The notes under the pieces: model-generated
The model's input: the letters and a program-made list of their open reading frames with translations, nothing else
The model's database searches: none
Told to the model about the DNA's origin: nothing
Shown here: positions 10,561-20,936 of the stretch, one piece after another
Layout: the number at the start of each line of letters is the position of its first letter
Position numbering within the stretch: position 1 is the stretch's first letter
Position numbers and translations under genes: made by a program
NCBI GenBank assembly: GCA_963575745.1
Contig: CAUYUJ010015718.1
Location: forward strand, 97,001-161,000
DNA length: 64,000 nucleotides
Direction of reading: 5' to 3'
From: Prorocentrum cordatum
Lineage: Eukaryota; Sar; Dinophyceae; Prorocentrales; Prorocentraceae

Positions 10561-11440
10561 GGGGTCATGCACTGCGTGGTTCGCAACTGCATATGGTTGA
10601 GTCTTCCGCCAGGCTCATTCTGCGTTGCTGGCGGTTCTCGTCGTCACGTCTGGACGTGTCTTGGAAAACTAGCCATGCTTGGCCTGAGTTTGAGCGGAGT
10701 CGGGTTAGGGGTGGCGCGAGGAGGTCGGCCTTTTGGGAAGGCAGCGGGCATCTAAATCAGGAGCCCTCCTACAGGAGGCCCCCCGTCTTCTCTCAGAAGG
10801 CCACCTCGCCACGCCGCCTCCTTTTGCGCTCCTTCCTGCGCTCCGCCACGAGGGCGGCAGGGGTAGGACTGCCACTGGTGCAGCCATGGCGAGAACCATT
10901 TTCCAGATTACAGCATCTCTGGCAGTATCATTGTGCATAATGTCACCCGATGCTCATTAGCTGGTACAGTGTGGGGGCTTTAGGCCCGTGCAGCACGCAC
11001 AAGGCTGAGGTGCGCTGTCTGCAGATTGATCACGTGCTTCCTGTTCAGCCTCGCGGTCTTATGTCATCCAATCCATTTGCGTTGCTCATTTAGTGCTTGC
11101 CCAGGAGAGACTAGATCTTCCGATATTGCGACGCTACTCGTGGACAAACTCATGACCGCTCGTCTCTGGCAGTTGCGTCTGAGTAAGTGCAGCGCTGACC
11201 ATGAGCATGCTTCTTCTTGTCTATGCCATCTGCTGTCCTAGTGCGACTGGGCGATCGTCAGAGCCTTTTGCAGCAATGCAAATGAAAGGGATATGCACCC
11301 TTTTGGGGGGGTCGGCGGCGATGGGCGCGGTCCACGTCGGTACAGACTTAGGTGAGGGATATGCGGCACATCCGCCACCGAAGGACTCTCGACCATCGCC
11401 CGCAACGCCGTCACATCTGATACCTCTCGTCTCGATGTCT
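10561..11440. other. Unassigned stretch, no gene recognised
   Basis: Mixed-composition DNA with no long open frame showing a known motif. 10790-10830 is rich in short palindromic GGAGG/CCTCC blocks. A weak spliced-leader resemblance near 10665 is discussed under rejected items. Confidence 0.4.
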
Positions 11441-11447
11441 TGAGGAG

Positions 11448-11705
11448 CTGTCATGGGGCTTGTCTGGGTCGTCTTGGGGCTGTTTTGGGCACTGGTGGGG
11501 CAGTCTTGCGGCTCCCTTGGTGCCCTCTTGGGCTGTCTCGGGGCCTTCTTGGCTGTCTGGGGGGTCTCTCGCGGTCGTCGCTGGGCTGTTTTGGGGCATT
11601 CTTGGACCGTCCAGGGGCCTTCTGGGTCCCTCTGGGGTCCCTCCGGAGGCCCTCCTGCGCCAGTTTGGGGCTCCCTCAGGGATACCACTGTGCTCACGAG
11701 GTATA
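11448..11705 (+). repeat. Degenerate CTTGGG(G)CC-rich repeat block
   Basis: Short irregular repeats of the type CTTGGGGC, CTCTTGGG and GGCCTTCTTGG. Composition and phrasing are the same as in the interior of repeats R1 (37970-38480) and R2 (54440-54940), which suggests shared ancestry. Long open frames on both strands are by-products. Confidence 0.6.
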
Positions 11706-11759
11706 AGCTGAAATATTGAGGCTGGGGGAAGGTGGAGTCCCTCGTCTTTTTGATATGGT

Positions 11760-11816
11760 TTTTCCCCACATCCTAAGTGGGGTTCTTGTTTTCTCTTCAC
11801 ACCCTCCGCGCAGGAT
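11760..11816 (+). repeat. Left anchor (a) of an 8-kb inverted repeat
   Basis: The stretch containing CCCCACATCC, CTTGTTTTCTCTTCACAC and CTCCGCGCA matches the reverse complement of 19761-19820 with a few substitutions. It sits just outside an ATC microsatellite, as its partner sits just outside a GAT microsatellite, so the order of blocks is mirrored. Confidence 0.7.
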
Positions 11817-11869
11817 CTCTCCTCCTCCTCCTCCTCCTCCCTCTCCTCTGCTCCTCTTTGCTTCCTCCT

Positions 11870-12094
<225 letters not shown>

Positions 12095-12095
12095 C

Positions 12096-13571
12096 TCGCT
12101 GACTTGAGGCCTGAATATGGAGGAAGTATCAGGCGGGAGCCTCGTCTGTGAGTGAATTGTGAGGAAGTCTCAGGCGGGAGCCCCCTCCCTATGGGGCCCG
12201 CACTTCATGTTCGAATCCGAGCGGGTCATCCGCAACGTGCAACTGTCGTCACTTTTGGGCTCTTGAGACCTGAATATGGAGGAAGTCTCGAGCGGGAGCC
12301 TCGTCTGTGAGTGAATTGCGAGGAAGTCTCAGGCGGGAGCCCTTGTCTATGGGGCCCGCACTTCATGTTCGAATCCGAGCGGGTCATCCGCAACGTGTAA
12401 CTGTCGTCACTTTTGGGCTCTTGAGGCCTGAATATGGAGGAAGTATCATGCGGGAGCCTCGTCTGTGAGTGAATTGCGAGGAAGTCTCAGGCGGGAGCCC
12501 CCTCCCTATGGGGCCCGCACTTCATGTTCGAATCCGAGCGGGTCATCCGCAACGTGCAACTGTCGTCACTTTTGGGCTCTTGAGACCTGAATATGGAGGA
12601 AGTCTCGAGCGGGAGCCTCCTCTGTGAGTGAATTGTGAGGAAGTCTCAGGCGGGAGCCCCCTCCCTATGGGGCCCGCCCTTCATGTTCGAATCCGAGCGG
12701 GTCATCCGCAACGTGTAACTGTCGTCACTTTTGGGCTCTTGAGACCTGAATATGGAGGAAGTCTCGAGCGGGAGCCTCGTCTGTGAGTGAATTGCGAGGA
12801 AGTCTCAGGCGGGAGCCCCCTGTCTATGGGGCCCGCACTTCATGTTCGAATCCGAGCGGGTCATCCGCAACGTGTAACTGTCGTCACTTTTGGGCTCTTG
12901 AGGCCTGAATATGGAGGAAGTATCCGGCGGGAGCCTCGTCTGTGAGTGAATTGTGAGGAAGTCTCAGGCGGGAGCCCCCTGTCTATGGGGCCCGCACTTC
13001 ATGTTCGAATCCGAGCGGGTCGTCCGCAACGTGCAACTGTCGTCACTTTTGGGCTCTTGAGACCTGAATATGGAGGAAGTCTCGAGCGGGAACCTCGTCT
13101 GTGAGTGAATTGTCAGGAAGTCTCAGGCGGGAGCCCTTGTCTATGGGGCCCGCACTTCATGTTCGAATCCGAGCGGGTCATCCGCAACGTGTAACTGTCG
13201 TCACTTTTGGGCTCTTGAGGCCTGAATTTGGAGGAAGTATCCGGCGGGAGCCTCGTCTGTGAGTGAATTGTCAGGAAGTCTCAGGCGGGAACCCCCTGTC
13301 TATGGGGCCCGCACTTCATGTTCGAACCCGATCGGGTCATCCGCAACGTGCAACTGTCGTCACTTTTGGGCTCTTGAGACTTGAATATGGAGGAAGTCTC
13401 GAGCGGGAGCCTCGTCTGTGAGTGAATTGTGAGGAAGTCTCAGGCGGGAGCCCCCTGTCTATGGGGCCCGCACTTCATGTTCGAATCCGAGCGGGTCGTC
13501 CGCAACGTGCAACTGTCGTCACTTTTGGGCTCTTGAGACCTGAATATGGAGGAAGTCTCGAGCGGGAGCCT
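12096..13571 (+). repeat. 159-bp satellite array, forward orientation
   Basis: Ten copies of the anchor CTGAATATGGAGGAAGT at 12111, 12270, 12428, 12587, 12746, 12905, 13064, 13222, 13381 (T for the first C) and 13540, a period of 158-159 bp. Units are about 95% alike. Each unit carries GTTCGAATCC (for example 12209-12218), which fits the pol III B-box/T-loop consensus. No open frame spans the units. Confidence 0.95.
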
Positions 13572-13951
13572 ACGGCCCAGCCCGAAGGTTTGTCCCGTCG
13601 GCTTCGCGATCTAGCCGTCGGCAGACGCGCGTGCGCTGGCCGAGGCGGCGACGGCGCTGAGGAAAATTGATTTGCTTGCCCCGACGAGGGGGAAGGGGAG
13701 GTGCACATGGAGAAAAGGCAGGGGGATGAGGAGGGAAGGGGCATGGGGGAGGCCGACGACGAGGAGGAGGTGGCGCGAGAGGAGGAGGAGGAGGAGGAGG
13801 AGGAGGAGGAGGACGAGGAGGAGGAGGAGGAGGAGGAGAAAAAGGAGGAGGACGAGAAATCGAAGGGGGAAGAGAGGGCAGTGCAGGGGGCGAGAGGAGA
13901 GGGTGTCCGCCAGGGGGAGGAGGAAAAGGCAAAGGGTAAGCTAAACAGATT
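13572..13951 (+). repeat. (GGA)n-rich purine tract
   Basis: After an 80-bp GC-rich stretch, 13675-13940 is a purine-rich tract, pure GGA triplets at 13768-13845. The mirrored (TCC)n tract lies at 17985-18100. Confidence 0.9.
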
Positions 13952-13984
13952 ATCATGTGGGGTCCTACCGTCGGAGTAATTATC
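13952..13984 (+). repeat. Inner anchor (d) of the 8-kb inverted repeat
   Basis: ATCATGTGGGGT...CCGTCGGAGTAATTATC matches the reverse complement of 17916-17948 at most positions. It is non-repetitive DNA, so it supports an inverted duplication rather than chance low-complexity similarity. Confidence 0.7.
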
Positions 13985-14097
13985 GAGTGGAACGCTCGTG
14001 CATCTTTATAATCCTTGATGTCTTGTTTGTCGTTTTTTCTGCTCGCCGTGATCCCCTCATAATATGCCTCTCTCGTTATATCGTTATCTCGTGTTCT

Positions 14098-14145
14098 CGT
14101 TCTCTCTCTCTCTCTTTGTCTCTCTCTCTCTCTGTCTATCTCCTG
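14098..14145 (+). repeat. (TC)n microsatellite
   Basis: Mostly CT/TC dinucleotides with a few interruptions. Confidence 0.9.
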
Positions 14146-14159
14146 CACCAGGCCACTGC

Positions 14160-16320
14160 ATGCCGATGGGATACCAATCCGTTGGCAACCACGGCCACTG
14201 CCAATGCACTATGAATGGGGGAATCCTTTCGCTCGGTGGATTTCAATCAGAATCCGTTGTGGACGGTGTCATTACGCATCCTTCGGAGGATTTCAACAGG
14301 AATGCCTCTGTGGAGGGTTTCGATCGGGATCCTCCTGTGGAGGGTTTCACTAGGAATCCTTCATGTGGGGGGTTCAGTGGGAGTCCTGCTGCGGAGGGAG
14401 CCTTAGGACTCGCCAGCGCAATGCCAACGCAATGCCGAAGCAGTGCCATCGCAATGCCAAGGCGATCCCACACCAGTGCCAATGCAATGCCAATGGGGGG
14501 GGGGGAGCATTTGTGGTAGATGTTAACAGGAATCCTGTTTCGGGAGGGTTCCACGAGGAATCGTTGTGCGAAAGGAGGCACAAGAACTCGCTAGCGCAAT
14601 GCCAGCGCAATGCCAAAGCAGTGCCCAATCCAATGCCAATGGGGGAATCCTTTCGCTCGGTGGATTTCAGTCAGAATCCTTTGTGGACGGTGTCGTTACG
14701 AATCCTTTTTCGGAGGATTTCACTAGGAATGCAAATGAAAGGTTTCGATAGTGAACCTCCTGTGGAGGGTTTCACGAGCCCGGCTTGTGGGGGGTTCCAT
14801 AGGAGCCTTTCTGCGGCGCAATGCCAACGCAATGCCGAAGCAATGCCATTGTAATGCCAAGCCAATACCAAGGCGGTCCCAATCCAGTGCCACTGCAATG
14901 CCAATGGTGGGGGACCTTTTGTTATATATCCCGAATGGGATCTTGCTTGTGGAGGGCGTTGATAGGAGTCGTTTTGCGAGGGGGCGGGGAGTTTGACTTG
15001 CCAGCGCAATGCCAACGCAGTGCCAGCGGAATGCCAAACCAACGCCAAGGCGATCCAAACTTAATGCCAATGCAACGCCACTGGGGGTGGATTGCTTGTG
15101 GCAGCGTTCAGACGCAAACCTTCTAACATTTTTTTGCATGATGCCATCCACAAGGGAATCCTCCTAACGACCCTTCTTTTGAGGATTTCAGTAGGCATCC
15201 TTCTGTGGAGGGGTTCGCATGGAACCCTTCTGTGGAGGATTGCACTTTGAATCCTTCTTGTGGGGTCCGTAGGCATCATTCTTGTGGGCGTCTTCAATCG
15301 GAATCCTTTTGTGGAGCGTTTGGTTGGGATTCGCCAGCGCAAAGCCATCGCAATGCCAACGCGCTGCCATCGCAATGCCAACGCAATACCAATGCGATGC
15401 CAAACCGCTACTAAACCAATGCCATGTAATGATGCCAGTGCAATGCCGATGGTATGATTCCAGTGATTCAACATATTCCAACCGAAATCCTTTTGTGGAT
15501 GATCTGGTTACGGATCCTTTTTCGGAGGACGTCGATCGGAATCTTCTGGTGGAGGGTTTTGGCAGGAATCCTTATGTGGAGGGTTCGGCCATGAACCCTC
15601 CATGTGGGGGCTTTCAAAAGGAGCCCCTCGTGTGCAAGGTTTCGATCGGAGTGTTTCTATGGTGGGATCCATCATAGCTCGCCAGCGCAACGCCAGATTA
15701 GTGCCAACGCCATGCCAAACCAATGCCGTGGCAACCCCAACGCAATCCCAATACAATGACTGGGGGAAGTAGCTTGTGACCGGGGTTTCAATCGGATTCC
15801 TTATATGGAGGGCTTCGAAGGAGTTCGATATGAACCCCTCTTGTGGAATGCTTCATTCGGAATTCTTCTTGTGTGGGGTTCATAGTAATCATTCTGCGAA
15901 AGGAGCTGTGGAAATTCGCCAGCGCAATTCCAGCGCAATTCCAGCGCAATGCTTGAGTAGTGCCAACGCAATGTCAACTTAATGCCAAGGTGATCCCAAC
16001 CCAATGTCAATTCACTGCCAACGGGGGAAAGCATGTGTGATAGATTTCAGTGGGGATCCTTCTGTGGAGGGCTTCGCGTGTAATCATTCTGCAGGGTTTC
16101 AATAGGTATCAACCCTCTTTGTGGAGGTTTTCAATGAGAGTCCTTCTGGTAGAGGGTTTAAATCAGAGTCCTTGTGTGGAGGGTTCCATTAGCGCCCACC
16201 AGCGCAATGCTTGCGACATGCAATCGCAATGCCAGCGCACCGCGAAGCGCTGTGCCAACGCAGTGCCAATGAGATGCCAAACCATGGCCAAACCAATGCC
16301 AGCGCAATGCCAAACGTTTT
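14160..16320 (+). repeat. Composite minisatellite with two alternating motifs
   Basis: Blocks of a roughly 30-bp motif (GGAATCCTT, TGTGGAGGGTTTC) alternate with blocks of a roughly 11-bp motif (CAATGCCAACG). A higher-order repeat is visible: GGGGGAATCCTTTCGCTCGG starts at about 14217 and again at about 14640, some 424 bp apart. Open frames in all directions are by-products of period. Confidence 0.85.
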
Positions 16321-16439
16321 TTCCCAACCATCCTGTGGTGTTGGGTCCTCGTTTTGAAGAGCCGGTGCCCCGCATTCCTCCTCCTTCCTCCCGCTGCCCC
16401 CTCCCTCCCCCTTGCCTCTGCCCTCCGCATGTCTCTGTT

Positions 16440-17266
16440 TCGGCACATCCCTCACGCGTTCCGTGGCCCCATAGGGAGCTCCACCGAAGGCCCCAGTGGC
16501 AGGGTCCGCGTGGCGGCCCCGCATTTTGGCGCACCCCTCACACGGTTCGTGGCCCCATAGGGAGCTCCACCGAAGGCCCCAGTGGCAGGGTCCGCATGGC
16601 GGCCCCGCATTTTGGCGCACCCCTCACACGGTTCGTGGCCCCATAGGGAGCTCCACCGAAGGCCCCAGTGGCAGGGTCCGCATGGCGGCCCCGCATTTTG
16701 GCGCCCCTCACACGGTTCGTGGCCCATAGGGAGCTCCACCGAAGGCCCCAGTGGCAGGGTCGCATGGCGGCCCCGCATTTTGGCGCACCCCTCACACGGT
16801 TCGTGGCCCCATAGGGAGCTCCACCGAAGGCCCCAGTGGCAGGGTCCGCATGGCGGCCCCGCATTTTGGCGCACCCCTCACACGGTTCGTGGCCCCATAG
16901 GGAGCTCCACCGAAGGCCCCAGTGGCAGGGTCCGCATGGCGGCCCCGCATTTTGGCGCACCCCTCACACGGTTCGTGGCCCCATAGGGAGCTCCACCGAA
17001 GGCCCCAGTGGCAGGGTCCGCATGGCGGCCCCGCCCCATTTTGGCGCACCCCTCACACGTTTGTGGCCCCATAGGGAGCTCCACCGAAGGCCCAGTGGCA
17101 GGGTCCGCATGGCGGCCCCGCCCCATTTTGGCGCACCCCTCACACGGTTCGTGGCCCCATAGGGAGCTCCACCGAAGGCCTCAGTGGCAGGGTCCGCATG
17201 GCGGCCCCGCCCCATTTTGGCGCACCCCTCACACGGTTCGTGGCCCCATAGGGAGCTCCACCGAAG
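16440..17266 (+). repeat. Homogeneous 86-bp tandem array (young copy)
   Basis: The anchor GGGAGCTCCACCGAAG occurs at 16474, 16560, 16646, 16729, 16814, 16900, 16986, 17074, 17162 and 17251, giving spacings of 83-89 bp, most often 86. Units are nearly identical. The last three are longer because of a small CCCC insertion in GCGGCCCCGC. It is the same family as 9390-10560. Confidence 0.95.
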
Positions 17267-17376
17267 ATGATGCCCACAATTGCGGTATTAAGAATTGCTT
17301 ATGGTTGGGTTTTTCGCCAGGCTAATTTTTTTTGTTGTTTTCGGAAGATCTCATCTGCAAAAAGCTACATTCTCGG

Positions 17377-17500
17377 GGAAGGAGGAGGAGGAGGAGGAGG
17401 GGGAGGAGGAGGAGGAGGAGGAGGAGGAGGAGGAGGAGGAGGAGGAGGAGGAGGACGAGGAGGACGAGGGCGGGGGAGAGAGGAAGGAGGGAGCGGAGCA
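17377..17500 (+). repeat. (GGA)n purine tract
   Basis: Nearly uninterrupted GGA/GAG triplets from 17380 to 17460, then a degenerate purine run. Confidence 0.9.
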
Positions 17501-17510
17501 ACGCGCAGGA

Positions 17511-17690
17511 GGATCTGCGTGAGGGGTGGCACCGAATTTCAGAAATGTGGCAAATCCCCTGTGTTTTTGGACCCTGACCTCGCGGATCTGCGTGAGGGGT
17601 GGCACCGAATTTCAAAAATGTGGCAAATCCCTTGTGTTTTTGGACCCTGACCACGCGGATCTGCGTGAGGGGTGTCGATTTCGAGCCCCC
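17511..17690 (+). repeat. 73-bp tandem repeat, about 2.4 copies
   Basis: GGATCTGCGTGAGGGGTG starts at 17511, 17584 and 17657. The units differ by a few bases. Confidence 0.9.
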
Positions 17691-17764
17691 CCAACAATTC
17701 AGACAACGCGCCCAGGGGGTGCTAAAAAATATTGTTTAGGCCTCCCCCCCCCTCGCGCGGTCAA

Positions 17765-17820
17765 TCAACTAGTTACAGTAACCAGCAAGAAGTCAACTAG
17801 TTACAGTAACCAGCAAGAAG
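17765..17820 (+). repeat. 28-bp tandem duplication
   Basis: Two perfect adjacent copies starting TCAACTAGTTACAG at 17765 and 17793. Confidence 0.95.
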
Positions 17821-17915
17821 CAGAACTGTAACACTGGAAACTACAAGCTACAACTGGTACAGGAAACTGCGAATCACGTGCCTCGCAGCCTGGTGGCCCC
17901 ACAAGGGGGCCGGCG

Positions 17916-18105
17916 GATAATTACTCCGACGGGAAAACCCCACATGAGAATCCTCTCGGCTAATTTGGACTTCTTTTGGTCGTCTCCCTCCTCCTCCTCC
18001 TCTCACTCCTCCTCCTCCTCCTCCTCCTCCTCCCTCTCCTCCTCCTCCTCCTCCTCCTCCTCCTCCTTCTCTCCTCCTCCTCCTCCTTCTCCCCCTTCCT
18101 CCATG
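17916..18105 (+). repeat. Inner anchor (d') and (TCC)n tract of the 8-kb inverted repeat
   Basis: 17916-17948 is the reverse complement of 13952-13984. 17985-18100 is a TCC/CTC tract mirroring the GGA tract of the left arm. Confidence 0.7.
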
Positions 18106-18189
18106 ACACAAGTTGGCGTTAGTGGCCCCTTATTCACATGGCAAAAAGGATGTGTTCGGACGCGCTACTGAAAACATATAAAAGTGGGA

Positions 18190-18500
18190 AGAATTCGGCC
18201 GAGGATGGGTTACTACCCCTGGCCCAGACGCAAGGGACTACCACTGCGCCCGATTCGGCCGTCGACGGGTTACCATTGGCGGTCCGGGGACACGGGTTTC
18301 CCCCTCCCCCCGGTTCGGCCGAGGATGGGTTACCGCCCCCAGCCCGGACGCAAGAGGTTCCCCCCTGCGCCCGATTCGGCCGCCGATGGGTTACCACCGG
18401 CGGCCCGGAGAGAAGGAGTTACCCCTGCCCCCGATTCGGCCGAGAATGGGTTACCACCCCCGGCCCAGACGTAAGGGGCTGCCCCTGCGCCTGGCCGCTG

Positions 18501-18536
<36 letters not shown>

Positions 18537-18540
18537 TGTG
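18190..18540 (+). repeat. 60-bp tandem repeat followed by (TCG)n
   Basis: Five diverged units, each starting with GATTCGGCCG or GGTTCGGCCG then a GGGTTACC block, at about 18193, 18251, 18311, 18371 and 18430. (TCG)n follows at 18502-18535. Confidence 0.85.
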
Positions 18541-18639
18541 AGCTCCTCAGTCGCCCTTGTGTCCCGCACTCTTGCAGAACCGCGGGATGTTCGCCGACGA
18601 CCAGCTCGGCATAGAACGCTTGGATTGCCAACGCGAAGT

Positions 18640-19425
18640 GCAAGCCCCATAAGGAAGAGTGGCCCGTGAGGGCTCCCGCCTGAGTCTTCTTCGCAATTCC
18701 CTCGCAGACAAAGCTCCCGCCTGATGTTTCCCCCATACTCAGGCCTCGAGAGGCCAAAAGTGACGACAGTCACAGGAATCGAATGACCCGCTCGGGTGAG
18801 TAACGTGATTTGGGGGCCTCATAGGTAGGGGGTTCCCGCCTGAGACTTCCCCGCGACTCACTCACAGACGAGTCTCCCGACCGATACTTCCCCCCATATT
18901 CAAGCCCCGAGGAGCCCAAAGGTGACGACATTTACAGGAATCGAGTGACCCGCTCGGATCAATAACATGACCTGCGGGCCCCATAGGGAGGGGGCTTCCG
19001 CCTGAGACTCCCCCGCAATTCACCCACAGACGAGGCTCCCGACCAATACTTCCCTCATATTCAGACCTCAGGAGCCCAAAAGTGACGACAGTTACAGGAA
19101 TGGAATGACCCGCTCGGATTGGTAACATGATCTGCGGGCCCCATAGGGAGGGGGTTTTTGCCTGAGACTTCCCCGCAATTCACTCACAGACGAGGCTCCC
19201 GACCAAAACTTCACCCATATTCAGGCATGAGGAGGCCACAAGTGACGACAGTTACAGGAATGGAATGGCCCGTTCGGATTAGTTACATGATCTGCGGGCC
19301 CCATAGAGAGGGGCTCCCGCATGAGACGTCATCGCAATTCACTCACAAACGAGGCTCCCGGTTCATACTTCCCCCATATGCAGGCCTGAGAGGGCCAAAC
19401 ATGACGACAGTTACAGGTTTGCCGA
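18640..19425 (-). repeat. 159-bp satellite array, inverted orientation, diverged
   Basis: About five units that are the reverse complement of the satellite at 12096-13571. Shared blocks include GCGGGCCCCATAGGGAGGGG, CTCCCGCCTGAGACTTCC, TCACTCACAGACGAGGCTCC and AAAAGTGACGACAGT. Units are spaced about 159 bp but are clearly more diverged than in the forward array, and lack the clear TTCGAATCC block. Confidence 0.85.
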
Positions 19426-19439
19426 GAAGATTTATGTGA

Positions 19440-19820
19440 GTGACCACGGAATGATAATTGAGTGAGTGACGATGGTGCTGTTGATGATGATGTGTGATGA
19501 TGATCATGGTGATGGTGAGTGATCGATGGATGATGATGTTGGTGATGGTGAAGATGATGATGATGATACTGATGATGATGAGTGGTGATGATGATGAGTG
19601 CTGATGATGACGAGTGTGAGTGACGCGGTGTTGACAATGACGATGTTGATGATAATGAGTGAGTGTTTGAGTGAGTGAGTGAGTGAGTCAGTGAGTGTGT
19701 GTCTGAGTGAGTGAATGAGTGGGTGAGTGAGTGTGAGTGAGTGAGCGAGTGTATGTTCCTGTTCTTGCGCGGAGTGTCAAAAGAAAACAAGACACCCATT
19801 TTGGATGTGAGGAATAACAA
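19440..19820 (+). repeat. (GATGAT)/(GTGA) microsatellite and right anchor (a')
   Basis: Degenerate GATGAT and GAGTGAGT repeats to about 19755, then 19761-19820, whose reverse complement matches 11760-11816. This completes the mirrored order satellite, triplet repeat, anchor. Confidence 0.75.
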
Positions 19821-19995
19821 ACAAGCAAAAAACAGGAGGCGGCGCCGCGATTTTTTTTGGTGGGGTGCAGGAGAAGCAACAAGTTAGATTCTGGGGCCAG
19901 GAGGAGGAAGAGGAGGGAACGGAACAACGCGAAGGAGGAGGAGGAGCCCCTCCCCCGAAAAAATCAATAAAACACAACAAACATTAGGCCGCTAT

Positions 19996-20035
<40 letters not shown>

Positions 20036-20238
20036 GTGTATACTTACATAAGCATATATATATATATGTATCTGCATATGCATACGTATATGTATAAGTA
20101 TATGCTTATGTATATGTATATGTATGTGTGGATGTATATGTGCATCTGTATGTGTATGCATATGTATATGTATATGTGTATGTATATGTATATGTACATG
20201 CGTATGTATATGTATATGTATGTGTATATGTATACGTA

Positions 20239-20273
<35 letters not shown>

Positions 20274-20380
20274 GTTTGTATTTGTATATATATATATATA
20301 TGTATGTGTATATCTATAGATATAGGTATATGTACATGTATATGTATATGTATATGTACATGTATATATATATATATATT
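19821..20380 (+). repeat. Short unique stretch then TA/TATATG microsatellite
   Basis: 19821-19995 has no recognisable feature. From 19996 to 20380 the DNA is TA, TATG and TATATG repeats, the left flank of the tyrosine-recombinase element. 20261-20380 closely resembles 29220-29330. Confidence 0.9.
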
Positions 20381-20488
20381 TATTACACTGTTCTCAACGT
20401 CTGTAGTGCTGTCGCTCATCGGCCTCCCGTGAGTGTTGAATGTTCTGCCAAGCGCCCTTCACCGTCGTGGGCGCTTTGGCTCAAGTCT
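20381..20488 (+). repeat. Split direct repeat A1 of the PAT/Ngaro-like element
   Basis: 108 bp starting TATTACACTGTTCTC, repeated at 26908-27015 with a single A/G difference (CTGCCAAG versus CTGCCGAG). Its inner end reads CTTTGGCTCAAGTCT. TTTGGCTCAAG (20475-20485) equals the 3' half of the dinoflagellate spliced leader. Confidence 0.95.
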
Positions 20489-20511
20489 TAATTTGCGGCT
20501 CGCGCCGCCGT

Positions 20512-20934
20512 ATGAGCAGTTCAGAGAAGGCACACTTCGCCTGGGTGATAGCCCGAGATATCTTCAGTTACTGGAATCGGCCAGAGCCGACCACCTGCAC
20601 GTGCCAGTGTCCAGAAGTCACGGTCTCTTGTCCCAGCGCAGAGTGCAGCAGTCATTTGGAAGTGATACGTGATCTATCGTACGAGCAAGTGCGACAGGCA
20701 ACCGGCACCCGGTGCCCAGTGTGTGAGGACGTGTCGTGTGTGCCCTTTCCTTGGACGCTCATCCTCGTGCTGATCGCCCTCATCCCGACCGTCGGGTTCG
20801 TGGGCTTCCTCGTGGGCAGCGGCATCTCACGGTGCAAGCGGACGACCGAGGCCACCTCGGAGACCACCTCGGCAGGCGGGAGACGGTCCTTCGGGCCTTT
20901 CACGCCGGCCACCCTCGCAGCTCTTGAGCGCTAG
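20512..20934 (+). CDS. Small cysteine-rich single-pass membrane protein of the element
   Basis: A 140-residue reading frame from ATG 20512. The frame is also open upstream into A1, but 20512 is the first ATG after the A1 boundary and lies 27 nt after the spliced-leader-like end of A1. The protein has two cysteine clusters (TCTCQCPEVTVSCPSAEC and CPVCEDVSC), then a strongly hydrophobic segment of about 24 residues (LILVLIALIPTVGFVGFLVG), then a basic stretch (SRCKR) and a Ser/Thr-rich tail. This looks like one transmembrane helix. Standard Ngaro or DIRS elements have no such ORF that I know of. Its stop is 2 nt before the next ATG. Function unknown. Confidence 0.55.
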   Translation: MSSSEKAHFAWVIARDIFSYWNRPEPTTCTCQCPEVTVSCPSAECSSHLEVIRDLSYEQVRQATGTRCPVCEDVSCVPFPWTLILVLIALIPTVGFVGFLVGSGISRCKRTTEATSETTSAGGRRSFGPFTPATLAALER

Positions 20935-20936
20935 CC

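Noticed and set aside
10665-10686. TAGCCATGCTTGGCCTGAG resembling the spliced leader
   Set aside because: Several mismatches and two indels are needed, and no ORF follows. Chance is sufficient.
12209-12218. tRNA gene suggested by GTTCGAATCC
   Set aside because: No cloverleaf with acceptor and anticodon arms could be drawn around it. Only the T-loop-like block is present.
13672-13979. Glu- or Arg-rich proteins from GGA tracts (also 17295-17650, 52071-52325)
   Set aside because: Triplet microsatellites read in different frames, with no flanking coding signal.
16163-17325. Overlapping open frames on both strands of the 86-bp array
   Set aside because: The frames repeat the satellite unit, change frame between arrays and have no known motif.
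19996-20380. Long Tyr/Met/Cys- or His/Ile-rich open frames in TATATG repeats (also 27300-27940, 29170-29980, 31270-32150)
   Set aside because: They arise from hexamer periodicity lacking stops. Composition is that of the repeat in every frame and on both strands.
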